Assembly (NCBI GenBank): GCA_965247175.1
Contig: OZ252006.1
Coordinates: 4,898,001 to 4,962,000, forward strand
Length of the DNA stretch: 64,000 nt
DNA from: JANQMX01 sp965247175
Lineage (GTDB): Bacteria > Pseudomonadota > Alphaproteobacteria > Kiloniellales > DSM-21159
Direction of reading: 5' to 3'
Part shown: positions 8,429 to 16,347 of the stretch, piece by piece
How the letters are laid out: every line of letters begins with the position of its first letter
How positions within the stretch are numbered: position 1 is the stretch's first letter
Made by a program: the position numbers and the translations under genes
Notes under the pieces: generated by a model
Database searches by the model: none
Told to the model about the DNA's origin: nothing
What the model saw: the letters and a program-made list of their open reading frames with translations, nothing else

Positions 8429-9973
8429 ATGGACAAAGCCGAATCGGCGCCGCTGCTGCTGACCGGTGACGGTCTCTCCGTCGAAGAGCTTGCGGCGGTC
8501 GCGCGCGGCGGACAGCTCGTCGCCATCGACCCCGCCGGCGAAACCCGCCTGGAAGCGGCGCGCCGGGTCGTCGAGGCGGCGCTCGCTGCCGGTGAGCCCG
8601 TCTACGGCCTCAACACCGGTCTCGGCGCCCGCGCCAGCGAAAGCCTGACCGGCGAGGCGCTCCAGGCCTTCTCCTACCAGACCATCCGCGGGCGAGCGCA
8701 AGCGCTTGGCGGGCCACTTCCAGCGGAGGCGGTGCGTGCTGCCATGTTGGTGCGCCTCAACGGCTTTCTGAGAGGGGCCTCCGGTGTGTCACCCGCGGTC
8801 GCTCACGGCCTACGCGATTGCCTGAATGCTGGCGTAACGCCGGTCGTCGGTGAGACGGCCTCCATCGGGGCTGGCGATCTTTGCTGGATGGCGAGCCTGG
8901 CGCGCGCCGTCATCGGCGAAGGAGAGATGCAGGATGCTTCCGGGCGAGTCGGACCGGCCGGTGAGGTGCTTCGCTCTGCTGGGCTTGCGCCGCTGGTCTT
9001 GGGACCGAAAGATGGCTTGGCCTTGGCCAACAACTCCGGCATGACCGCCGGACTGGCCGGCCTCGCCGTGGCGGAGGCGGCGCGGTTGATCGATGCGCAG
9101 CAGGCGGCAACGGCCCTGTCGCTGGAGGCTTTTCGCGCCAACCTTTCTCCCCTAGATCCCGCTGTCTTGGCCGCGCGACCGCAAACAGGGCAGGCGGAGG
9201 CCGCGGCCCAACTCCGCGCGCTCCTCGCCGGCAGCGCGCTGTTGGAACCCGGGGCAGCGCGGCGTCTGCAAGATCCGCTCTCTCTGCGCAACGTGGCGCA
9301 GATCCACGGCGCCGCTTTGGCGGCGCTCGCCTGGGCCCGAGGCGCCGCCGAGCAGGAGATCAATGGCTCAGGCGACAATCCGGTTGTGCTGCTCGAGGAG
9401 GAGCGCATGCTCTCCGGTGGCGGCTATCACACGCCACTCTTGACGCTGGCTCTTGAGAGCCTGTCTCGTGCCCTGCTGCAGGTAGCCAAGGCGCAGGTGG
9501 CGCGGCTCTCAAAGTTGCTGTCGCCCCGCTTCAGTGATCTGCCGCTCTTTCTGGCCACGCCCGGGTCGCACTCCAATGGCTTTGCGCCTCTGATGAAGGT
9601 GGTCGAGGCCTTGGTGGCGGAGATCGCTCATTTGTCTCAGCCGGTCGCACTCTGGCCCAGTCTCAACGCCGATGGAGTTGAAGATTGTTTGACCAATGCA
9701 CCGCTCGCGGCCAAGAGCCTGTCGCAGTTGCTCGGCGCCGAGCGGCGGCTTGTCGCCATCGAACTGATCGTTGCCTGTCAAGCAGCGGATCTGCGCGGTC
9801 TCACAAGTCTTCCACCGGCCTTGGAGGTGCTGCGCAGCCAGGTTCGAGACCTGGTTCCGCCGCTCGAAACCGATCGTCCCTTGGGCCAGGAGATTGAGCG
9901 TCTGTCTGAAGCGCTCCAGCGGGATGGGGGCTCTGCGTTCTTTCCCCATCGGGCGTCAGCCGTCGAGATCTAA
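8429..9973 (+). CDS. Aromatic amino acid lyase-fold protein lacking the MIO triad
   Basis: A 514-residue member of the histidine/phenylalanine ammonia-lyase superfamily. Conserved features are Y59 in YGLNTGLG, QDPLSLRNVAQIHGA, EINGSGDNPVV and GVEDCLTNAPLA. The Ala-Ser-Gly triad that cyclises into the MIO electrophile is replaced by Gly147-Ala148-Gly149 in TASIGAGDL, so MIO cannot form. Ergothionase is a known family member without MIO that eliminates trimethylamine; a similar elimination of a good leaving group is plausible here but unproven. The ATG at 8429 is preferred over an in-frame one at 8363 inside the preceding gene. It lies 22 bp after the HD oxygenase. Confidence 0.8.
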   Translation: MDKAESAPLLLTGDGLSVEELAAVARGGQLVAIDPAGETRLEAARRVVEAALAAGEPVYGLNTGLGARASESLTGEALQAFSYQTIRGRAQALGGPLPAEAVRAAMLVRLNGFLRGASGVSPAVAHGLRDCLNAGVTPVVGETASIGAGDLCWMASLARAVIGEGEMQDASGRVGPAGEVLRSAGLAPLVLGPKDGLALANNSGMTAGLAGLAVAEAARLIDAQQAATALSLEAFRANLSPLDPAVLAARPQTGQAEAAAQLRALLAGSALLEPGAARRLQDPLSLRNVAQIHGAALAALAWARGAAEQEINGSGDNPVVLLEEERMLSGGGYHTPLLTLALESLSRALLQVAKAQVARLSKLLSPRFSDLPLFLATPGSHSNGFAPLMKVVEALVAEIAHLSQPVALWPSLNADGVEDCLTNAPLAAKSLSQLLGAERRLVAIELIVACQAADLRGLTSLPPALEVLRSQVRDLVPPLETDRPLGQEIERLSEALQRDGGSAFFPHRASAVEI

Positions 9974-10005
9974 GCTCTATCCATCGCAACTGCGGAGCAA
10001 AGGCG

Positions 10006-11286
10006 ATGAGTGACAAAAGCCGAGGCCAGGTCTTCCGATACGGCGGCGACTTCGCCGACCACTGCATTGTGCGGACCAAGGGCTCCTACATCTACGACAG
10101 CGACGGCCGCGAGATCCTGGACTTCACTTCGGGGCAGATGAGCGGCATCTTGGGTCACAGCCATCCCGAGGTCGTCTCTGTGGTGGAAAAGATGGCCGGC
10201 ACTCTGGACCATCTGCACAGCGGCTTCCTCTCCGATCCGGTGGTTGCCTTTGCCGAAGCGCTGGCGGCCGTGCTGCCGCCCTCGCTCAATCGTGTGCTGC
10301 CACTTTCGACCGGCGGCGAGTCCAACGAGGCAGCTCTGCGCATCGCCAAAACCTACACCGGCGGTTTTGAAGTGGTGGCTTTCGACCGCTCCTGGCATGG
10401 CGTCACCGGCGGGGCGGCTGCGACGACCTACTCCGGAGGACGCCGCGGCCATGGCCCGACGCTCCCTGGAGTCCTGACCCTGCCGACGCCCCACGCCTAC
10501 CGCTCGCCATTCAACCGCAGCGGCACATACGACTGGCGCGCCGAGTTTGAGTATGGCTGGGAGATCATTGACCGCCAGAGCACTGGCCAGATGGCCGCCA
10601 TCATCATTGAGCCCATTCTCAGTTCCGGCGGCATCATAGAGTTGCCGGAGGGCTATCTGGCGGCACTGAAGGAGAAGGCACGAGAGCGGGGCATGCTTCT
10701 CATCCTCGACGAAGCCCAAACCGGAATGGGGCGTACCGGCCACAACTTCGCCTTCGAGCGCGACGGTGTCGTCCCGGACATTCTCAATCTCTCGAAGACG
10801 CTGGGGGCGGGCCTGCCTCTTTCTGCAACGATCACCACGGCTGAGATCGAGCAGGCCTGCCACGACAAGGGCTTCCTCTTCTACACCACCCATGCCGCTG
10901 ATCCGCTGCCAGCGGCAGTCGGCAGCAAGGTGGTCGAGATTGTGCGGCGCGACCGTTTGGCTGACCGAGCACGAGGGCTAGGCACCTACCTGAAGGACCG
11001 GCTCTTGGACTTGCAGCAGAGGCACGCGGCTATCGGCGATGTTCGGGGACGCGGCCTACTGCTCGGCGTCGAGCTGGTGACTGACCGCCAAAGCAAAACG
11101 CCGGCGTCCGACTTCGGCATGGCGGTGAGCACACGCTGCCTGGAGCTTGGCGCCTGCCTCAACATAGGCCGGCGCGGGATGGCCAGCGTCTTCCGCATCG
11201 CCCCACCCCTGACAGCAAGCCGTGAAGAGATCGACCGGGCTGTTGCGATTTTCGACCAGGCGCTCGGTGAGTGCGCTGCAGCCTAG
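10006..11286 (+). CDS. 2,2-dialkylglycine decarboxylase / class III aminotransferase
   Basis: A 426-residue PLP enzyme closely resembling the Burkholderia 2,2-dialkylglycine decarboxylase, which couples decarboxylation of dialkylglycines to transamination of pyruvate. Diagnostic residues are present: Q44 and M45 in LDFTSGQMSGILGH, W130 in RSWHGVTG, S206 in ILSSGGIIELP, the PLP lysine K264 in LSKTLGAGLPL, and carboxylate-binding R397 in VFRIAPPLT. It is 32 bp after the lyase on the same strand. The natural substrate might be an alpha-substituted amino acid generated by the neighbouring enzymes (inference), and simple transamination is also possible. Confidence 0.85.
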   Translation: MSDKSRGQVFRYGGDFADHCIVRTKGSYIYDSDGREILDFTSGQMSGILGHSHPEVVSVVEKMAGTLDHLHSGFLSDPVVAFAEALAAVLPPSLNRVLPLSTGGESNEAALRIAKTYTGGFEVVAFDRSWHGVTGGAAATTYSGGRRGHGPTLPGVLTLPTPHAYRSPFNRSGTYDWRAEFEYGWEIIDRQSTGQMAAIIIEPILSSGGIIELPEGYLAALKEKARERGMLLILDEAQTGMGRTGHNFAFERDGVVPDILNLSKTLGAGLPLSATITTAEIEQACHDKGFLFYTTHAADPLPAAVGSKVVEIVRRDRLADRARGLGTYLKDRLLDLQQRHAAIGDVRGRGLLLGVELVTDRQSKTPASDFGMAVSTRCLELGACLNIGRRGMASVFRIAPPLTASREEIDRAVAIFDQALGECAAA

Positions 11287-11290
11287 GCCT

Positions 11291-12445
11291 TCAAGCGCCT
11301 GCCATGCGGGTGCGCAGGTTGGTCAAAGCCGTGAGCAACAGGCCAGCGCAGAGACCCCAGAAGGCTGAGCCGATGCCGAAGAAGGCGACGCCGGAAGCCG
11401 TCAGCACGAAGGTGATCACGGCGGCAAAGTGATCCGTTTCGCTGGCAAGGCTGCTGCGCAGCGCGTTGGTCAGAGGTCCGGCCAGGGCGAGCCCGGCCGT
11501 GACCAGAACCAACTCCGGCGGGAAGCTAGAAAAGAGCCCGACGATGGAGGCAGCGCCGATGGCAAGCAGGGCATAGCCCAGTGCATAGATCGGGCCGCCA
11601 AGCCAGCGCTTGGCCGGGTCCGGATGCGCGTCTCGGCCGGTGCAGATGGAGGCCGTAATGGCCGCCAGGCTGGTGGTATGGGCGCCGGCGAAGGCCGTGA
11701 CGAAGGAGGCAAGGCCGGTCACGCCTAGAATGGGCCGGCTCGGCACTTGGTAACCGTCGGCGCGCAAGACGGCGAAGCCTGGTAAGTTCTGGGACGCCAT
11801 GGTGACGAGATAGAGCGGCAGGCCCAGGCCGATCAGCACAGCCGGGTCGAAGGTTGGCGTTATCCACACGAACTCCGAAACCCTGAGCGGGGTGAAGGGA
11901 GCGACTTGGCCAGTGAGGAAAGAGAGGGCGATGCCCAGCCCCAGGGCCCCGATCACCGCCCAGGCTGCCGAGAACAGCCGGACGACGATAAAGCAGAGCG
12001 CCATGCCGCCGGCCAGGACAGGCGCGCTCACCAGGCTATCGAACAGAGAGACCACAAAGGGGAAGAGCACGCCGGCCAGAACTGCCGCAGCGATGGAGCC
12101 GGGAATCTTGCCGATCAGGGCACTCAGCGGCCTGATGAATGCCGTGGCCAAGATCAGCAGGGCGCAGAGCATGAAGGCGCCGACCGCTTGCTCGATGGAG
12201 ACGCCGCTGCTGGTGGCGATCAGGGCCGCGCCCGGTGTCGACCAGGCCGTGACGATCGGGAGGCGCTGGGTGATGCTGAGGGCACCGGTCGTGACCGCCA
12301 TGGAAATGCAGAGCGCCGCAACCCAGGACCCGGTCTGAAGCGGCGTTGCGCCAACGCCTTCCGCCGCGGCCAGGACGACGGCGACGGAGCCGCCGAAGCC
12401 GACGATCACCGCGACGACAGCGGAAAGGACCAAGGAAGGCGTCAT
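11291..12445 (-). CDS. BenE family (benzoate/proton symporter-like) transporter
   Basis: A 384-residue hydrophobic protein with about 12 membrane segments and the BenE signature region TGSWVAALCISMAVTTGALS, followed by WSTPGAALI. Family members take up benzoate or other carboxylates, but specificity is not readable. The ATG at 12445 gives MTPSLVLSAVVAVIVGFGGS and is preferred to an upstream non-ATG start, which would run through the operator. It is divergent from the GntR gene and convergent with the decarboxylase gene, with only 4 bp between their stops. Coregulation with the oxygenase-lyase operon is inferred from position only. Confidence 0.85.
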   Translation of the reverse strand: MTPSLVLSAVVAVIVGFGGSVAVVLAAAEGVGATPLQTGSWVAALCISMAVTTGALSITQRLPIVTAWSTPGAALIATSSGVSIEQAVGAFMLCALLILATAFIRPLSALIGKIPGSIAAAVLAGVLFPFVVSLFDSLVSAPVLAGGMALCFIVVRLFSAAWAVIGALGLGIALSFLTGQVAPFTPLRVSEFVWITPTFDPAVLIGLGLPLYLVTMASQNLPGFAVLRADGYQVPSRPILGVTGLASFVTAFAGAHTTSLAAITASICTGRDAHPDPAKRWLGGPIYALGYALLAIGAASIVGLFSSFPPELVLVTAGLALAGPLTNALRSSLASETDHFAAVITFVLTASGVAFFGIGSAFWGLCAGLLLTALTNLRTRMAGA

Positions 12446-12458
12446 GACGGTCTCAGAA

Positions 12459-12489
12459 ATTGTATCCAATAATGAAGATTGGATACAAA
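12459..12489. promoter_or_regulatory. Double palindromic operator, probably for the adjacent GntR regulator
   Basis: ATTGTATCCAAT (12459-12470) and ATTGGATACAAA (12478-12489) form inverted arms of 11 perfect bp (TTGTATCCAAT / ATTGGATACAA) separated by 7 bases. Each arm is itself a near-palindrome of the form ATTG-N4-CAA(T/A), the type of site bound by FCD-class GntR dimers. Centre spacing is about 19 bp, near two helical turns, so cooperative binding of two dimers is possible. It sits between the divergent benE-like and gntR genes. Confidence 0.72.
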
Positions 12490-12532
12490 ATAGCCTGGCT
12501 GTCAATCGCATGCTGTCTGTATGCTGAGGCCC

Positions 12533-13219
12533 ATGAGCGGAGAGCGCGTTCTTTCGGCTGCGCGCGGGCAGCAGGTTCAGCGGATTGTCGAGGTCTTGCG
12601 GGCGGAGATCATTGCCGGCCGCCTGCGTCCCGAGACACAGCTAAGGCAGGAGGCATTGGCGGCGCGCTTCGGCGTGAGCCGCATGCCGGTGCGCGAGGCG
12701 CTGCGGGAGCTGGAGAACCAAGGCTTTGTGATCTTCCCGGCCAACCACAGCGCGCGGGTGGCGCCGCTCTTGGTCGAGGAGATGATCGAGATCTTCGAGA
12801 TGCGCGCTCTGGCGGAGCCCCTGGCACTCGAGAAGGCCATACCGCGGATGACCGAGCGTGATATCGACCGAGCGGAGGACCTCGCCTCAGAGCTGGAGAT
12901 GGCGCCTGTTGGCGAGTTCGCCCGGCTCAACAACGCATTCCACATGGCACTCTATCGGCCATGTGGCCGGCCGCGGCTGTTGACCCATATCGAGTCGCTG
13001 GGTCGGGCGGCTGACCGGTATCTGCGCGCCACGGCAGCAGGATTGGATTACCGAGGCCCCTCTGACCTGGAGCACCGCGCCATCCTCAAGGCCTGTCGCG
13101 TTCGCGACAGAGAGCTCGCCGTCGAATTGGTGAAACGCCACATTCTGGACGGCTGTGAGACCATGAAGCAGGCGATGGGCAGAGGGCCCGAACAAGAAGT
13201 GGTGGAGCCGCGCACCTGA
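12533..13219 (+). CDS. GntR family transcriptional regulator, FadR/FCD subfamily
   Basis: A 228-residue regulator. Residues 1-75 form a winged helix-turn-helix (LRQEALAARFGVSRMPVREALRELENQGFV). Residues about 85-220 form an FCD ligand-binding domain, with metal-site candidates in RLNNAFHMALYR, LEHRAI and KRHI. The ATG at 12533 has GAGG 5 bases upstream; an in-frame ATG at 12521 would add four residues. It is divergent from the BenE-like transporter with the double palindrome between them, so it probably represses both genes until an organic-acid ligand binds (inference). Confidence 0.88.
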   Translation: MSGERVLSAARGQQVQRIVEVLRAEIIAGRLRPETQLRQEALAARFGVSRMPVREALRELENQGFVIFPANHSARVAPLLVEEMIEIFEMRALAEPLALEKAIPRMTERDIDRAEDLASELEMAPVGEFARLNNAFHMALYRPCGRPRLLTHIESLGRAADRYLRATAAGLDYRGPSDLEHRAILKACRVRDRELAVELVKRHILDGCETMKQAMGRGPEQEVVEPRT

Positions 13220-13270
13220 GGGCCATGCGCAACATCCGCTGGCGTGGTCACTTTATTGCGAACGCCTTGC

Positions 13271-13289
13271 AATTAGAATTACTCTAATT
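13271..13289. repeat. Short AT-rich inverted repeat
   Basis: AATTAGA (13271-13277) and TCTAATT (13283-13289) are perfect 7-bp inverted arms with a 5-base spacer, in an AT-rich patch downstream of gntR. It could be a regulator site or part of a promoter for the possible RNA that follows. Confidence 0.4.
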
Positions 13290-13304
13290 ACATGTCCTCA
13301 ATGA

Positions 13305-13475
13305 ATTTGGGACACTCTGCAAAGGTCGCGCTGAGCATGATCGCCGGCGTTCGCCAGGCGCGTTCGGCCAACGGAGCGGCTCTTTGGGCCGTAAAGTAGG
13401 GGTTCGGGCAGCGCCTGACCCCCACTTTCTCTCCTAACTGAAAAGCCCGAGGCTCCAGCCTCGGGCTCTTCTTTC
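13305..13475 (+). ncRNA. Possible structured small RNA (unidentified)
   Basis: The gap between gntR and the LysR gene contains no ORF but several hairpins. One is a near-perfect 11-bp pairing of AAAGTAGGGGT (from 13393) with ACCCCCACTTT (ending about 13428), one A-C mismatch, around a GC-rich apical part. It is followed by the strong terminator at 13445-13466 with a pyrimidine tail. The layout looks like a terminated small RNA on the plus strand. I do not recognise an Rfam family and no promoter is certain. Confidence 0.3.
13445..13466. terminator. Rho-independent terminator, usable on both strands
   Basis: Perfect 10-bp stem GCCCGAGGCT / AGCCTCGGGC with a 2-base loop. On the plus strand TCTTCTTT follows; on the minus strand TTTT follows (plus-strand AAAA at 13441-13444). 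It can end the LysR transcript and any plus-strand RNA from the gap. Confidence 0.75.
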
Positions 13476-13491
13476 GTCAAATCCGGCGCCC

Positions 13492-14439
13492 TTAGGCTTC
13501 GTCTCGCCGTGCGATCAGCCATTGCCGGACCGCAGTGACGGCAGCCGGCCGCTGCGGACTCCGGCGGGCGAGCAGGTAAAAGTCCCGCTCGCCGGGGAGA
13601 GTGCCGGGAAAGGCTTGCACAAGCCGGCCGGCCGCCAACTCCGCTGCAACGAGAAAGCGACTGGCGAGGGCGACGCCTTGCCCGGCCAGGGCTGCATCGA
13701 TGCAGAGCGATGTTTGGTTGAAGCGCAAGCCACGATCCGGCGGGGCGCCTGCCCAGCCGGCCACCTCTTTCAGGAAGGCCGGCCAAAGATTGTGCGCATC
13801 GTGCAGCAACACCAGTGCGGACAAAGCGTCGGCATCGAGCGGTAGCCGCCCGTCCGCCAGCAGGGACGGGGTGCAGACGGCCACGATCTCCTGGCGGAAC
13901 AGCAGCTCCGCCTCCAGACTGGCCCCGAAGGGCGGCCGACCTTGCCGCACGGCGAGATCGATCCCCTCGCCGCGGAAGCTGGAGAGGTTTTCGGTCGCCT
14001 GGATGAGCAGCTCGATATCGGGGTACGCCTCGGTGAAGGCGGATAGGTTGGGAATCAGCCAGCGTGAGGCAAAGCTTGGCGTGACGCTAATCGTGACCTT
14101 GGCCGGTGCCGGTTTGAGCGTGGCGGTGGCAGACCTCAGCAGCGCGAAGGCGCGCGAGATCTGCTCGTGGTAGGCGCGGCCCGCATCGGTGAAGGCCAGA
14201 GTCTTGTGGCGCCGCTCGAAGAGGCGAAGGTCTAGCCGTGCTTCCAGGCCACGCACCTGCTGCGCGACCGCACCCTGGCTCACCCCTAGGTCCTCGGCGG
14301 CGATGCGGAAGTTAAGGTGCCGGCCGGCGGCTTCGAAGGCGCGGAGAGCGTTGAGGGGTGGAAGTTGGGTTTCGTCAGGCAATAGATTTTCTACTGTCAA
14401 AAGGAAGCCGTTTTGGTTCGCGCTCGAGGCATGCAGCAA
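13492..14439 (-). CDS. LysR family transcriptional regulator (GcvA-like)
   Basis: A LysR-type regulator of up to 315 residues. The N-terminal helix-turn-helix reads LPPLNALRAFEAAGRHLNF, then AAEDLGVSQGAVAQQVRGLE. A periplasmic-binding-protein-like effector domain follows from about residue 105 (KVTISVTPSFASRWLIPNLS), as in the GcvA/AmpR group. The start is uncertain: the longest frame begins at 14439, but a TTG around residue 20 would give a protein closer to the usual 295. It is divergent from the SDR gene at 14499, its likely target. Confidence 0.88.
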   Translation of the reverse strand: MLHASSANQNGFLLTVENLLPDETQLPPLNALRAFEAAGRHLNFRIAAEDLGVSQGAVAQQVRGLEARLDLRLFERRHKTLAFTDAGRAYHEQISRAFALLRSATATLKPAPAKVTISVTPSFASRWLIPNLSAFTEAYPDIELLIQATENLSSFRGEGIDLAVRQGRPPFGASLEAELLFRQEIVAVCTPSLLADGRLPLDADALSALVLLHDAHNLWPAFLKEVAGWAGAPPDRGLRFNQTSLCIDAALAGQGVALASRFLVAAELAAGRLVQAFPGTLPGERDFYLLARRSPQRPAAVTAVRQWLIARRDEA

Positions 14440-14443
14440 CTAG

Positions 14444-14461
14444 CTTATCAAAGTCTGTAAG
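14444..14461. promoter_or_regulatory. Candidate LysR-type binding site
   Basis: CTTATCAAAGTCTGTAAG has inverted CTTA / TAAG ends 10 bases apart and contains a T-N11-A core. It lies between the divergent lysR and SDR genes, where LysR regulators usually bind. Short arms, so tentative. Confidence 0.35.
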
Positions 14462-14498
14462 CTTCATAAGACCGGAAATCCAAACCTGGGAGAATAAA

Positions 14499-15206
14499 AT
14501 GGCAGTAGAAAAAGTGGCCGCTATATCAGCCGGCGGCAGCGGAATGGGCGCGGACTCGGCGCGCCGCCTGGCGGCGGACGGCTTCAAGGTCGCCATCCTC
14601 TCTTCCTCCGGCAAAGGGGAGGCCCTGGCCGAAGAGCTGGGCGGTTTCGGCGTCACCGGCTCCAACCAATCGAACGACGACCTCCAGCGCCTGGTGGACG
14701 GTGCCATGGAGCGCTGGGGCCGCATCGACGTGCTGGTCAACAGTGCGGGGCACGGCCCACGGGCGCCGGTGCTCGATCTGACGGATGAAGACTGGCACCG
14801 TGGCATGGACGTCTACTTCATGAACGCGGTGCGCCCGACCCGGCTGGTCACCCCCATCATGCAGCAACAGAAGTCCGGTTCGATCGTCAATATCTCGACC
14901 TTCGCCGCCTTCGAGCCCGATCCGGTCTTCCCGACCTCGGGTGTGTTCCGGGCGGGCCTCGCCGCCTTCACCAAGCTCTTCGCCGACAAGTACGCCACAG
15001 ACAACATCCGCATGAACAACGTGCTGCCCGGCTTCATCGACAGTCTGCCGGAGAAGGAAGAGTTTCGCGCGCGCATCCCCATGGGCCGCTACGGTCACTC
15101 CTACGACGAGATCGCCGCTGTGGTGGCCTTCCTGGCCTCCGACGGCGCCGGCTACATCACCGGACAAAACATTCGCGTCGACGGCGGCATCACGCGTTCG
15201 GTGTAG
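14499..15206 (+). CDS. SDR family protein with altered catalytic motif
   Basis: A 235-residue short-chain dehydrogenase/reductase-fold protein. The cofactor motif is altered to SAGGSGMGADSA near residues 10-21. VLVNSAG and the catalytic serine region SIVNISTFAAF are present. The usual Tyr-x-x-x-Lys is replaced by Ser-Gly-Val-Phe-Arg in PTSGVFRAGLAAFTK, so both the catalytic Tyr and Lys are missing. The C-terminal segment GYITGQNIRVDGG is typical of FabG-like proteins. The start at 14499 follows GGGAG by 6 bases. It may be a non-redox SDR or bind a cofactor only. It is divergent from a LysR gene. Confidence 0.85.
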   Translation: MAVEKVAAISAGGSGMGADSARRLAADGFKVAILSSSGKGEALAEELGGFGVTGSNQSNDDLQRLVDGAMERWGRIDVLVNSAGHGPRAPVLDLTDEDWHRGMDVYFMNAVRPTRLVTPIMQQQKSGSIVNISTFAAFEPDPVFPTSGVFRAGLAAFTKLFADKYATDNIRMNNVLPGFIDSLPEKEEFRARIPMGRYGHSYDEIAAVVAFLASDGAGYITGQNIRVDGGITRSV

Positions 15207-15264
15207 GTCTGCTCGGCTGTTTTCGGGCGTTGTCGCGCGGAAATCTCGCTTCTAGCCTGTTGCC

Positions 15265-16347
15265 ATGACGGCCATCCCTACCTTCGAAGCCAAGGGCGAC
15301 GCTTTTGCCATCGGCGTGGCGCTGGGCCAGCGCGCGAGCCACGCCTTGCGCGAGGTGGTACCGGGCATCGCGCGCTTCGCCGAGCTGGAACGCGACTGGG
15401 GCGGCAGCGACTACATCGCCGCCCTGGAGCGGGCGGGACGCAGCGTCTTTCCGAGCCACATGCGAGAGATCGAGGGGATTGCCGCGGGCGCGGGCGTGCC
15501 CTTCGAACGGGTCTTCCTCTGGAACTGCCGCGGAGACGTACCGGGCGGCGGCGACCAAAGCGGCAAGGCCGAAGCGGCCGGCTGCACCAGCTTCATGCTG
15601 CCGGGTGATAGCGAGCGTCCGGCCGTGATCGGCCACAACGAAGACGGCGAGGCGGAGGAGGACGGCCACTGCTTCCTGGTGCGGCTGGTTCCCGACGACG
15701 GCCCGGCCATCACCTCCTTCTACAATCCGGGCCTGCTGCCGGGGCACAGCTTCGGCTGGAACGACTGCGGCCTGGTGCAGACCATCAACCACATCCGTCC
15801 CTTCGATCAGCGCGAAGGGATTCCCCGCCATCTGATCACCCGTGCTGTGCTCTCCTGCGAGCGCCTCGATCAAGCCGTGGCGCTGCTGCAGCGCAAGGAC
15901 CGCGCCAGCGGCTTCCACCACAACCTGGGTCAGGCGGGCGACGGGCCGCTGCTGTCGGTCGAGGCACCGGCCTCCGGCTGCTCGGTCCGGTCGATCGAGG
16001 CGCCGCACTGCCACGCCAATCACCTGGTGCATGCGGCCTTCGCCGAGCTGGAGCAGGCGGATGCCCCCTCTTCCCTGAGCCGTCAGTCACGGGGCGAGGC
16101 CCTGCTTGCTGCCGAACGCACGCCCGACGTGGCGCACCTGCTGGCGGACCGAGAGACGATGCCTCTTCCGATCTACCGCAAGCGGATCGGGGGCGAGGAC
16201 GCCGGCTTCACCTTGGCGACCGGCCTGTTCGAGATCGGGACGAAGTCCGTCGACTGGCGGGTGCACCACCGCCTGGACGATGAGCCGCTGTACAATGGGC
16301 GAACGGCCGTCGGTGAGCCGGCCGCAGCGCTGACCGTGCTGTCATGA
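15265..16347 (+). CDS. C45 family autoproteolytic acyltransferase/hydrolase
   Basis: A 360-residue Ntn-hydrolase of the acyl-CoA:6-aminopenicillanate acyltransferase (C45) family. The motif AAGCTSFMLPG supplies C107, which in this family becomes the N-terminal nucleophile after self-cleavage. IGHNEDGEAEE and FGWNDCGLVQTINHI are also conserved. Residues before C107 would form the released small subunit. No signal peptide is seen, so it is cytoplasmic. Its ATGA overlap with the next GNAT gene suggests paired acyl chemistry. The substrate is unknown; amide hydrolysis or acyl transfer are both possible. Confidence 0.82.
   Translation: MTAIPTFEAKGDAFAIGVALGQRASHALREVVPGIARFAELERDWGGSDYIAALERAGRSVFPSHMREIEGIAAGAGVPFERVFLWNCRGDVPGGGDQSGKAEAAGCTSFMLPGDSERPAVIGHNEDGEAEEDGHCFLVRLVPDDGPAITSFYNPGLLPGHSFGWNDCGLVQTINHIRPFDQREGIPRHLITRAVLSCERLDQAVALLQRKDRASGFHHNLGQAGDGPLLSVEAPASGCSVRSIEAPHCHANHLVHAAFAELEQADAPSSLSRQSRGEALLAAERTPDVAHLLADRETMPLPIYRKRIGGEDAGFTLATGLFEIGTKSVDWRVHHRLDDEPLYNGRTAVGEPAAALTVLS

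Noticed and set aside
13220..13491. tRNA or known riboswitch in the gap after gntR
   Set aside because: No cloverleaf, no CCA end and no aptamer blocks that I recognise; kept only as an unassigned RNA candidate.
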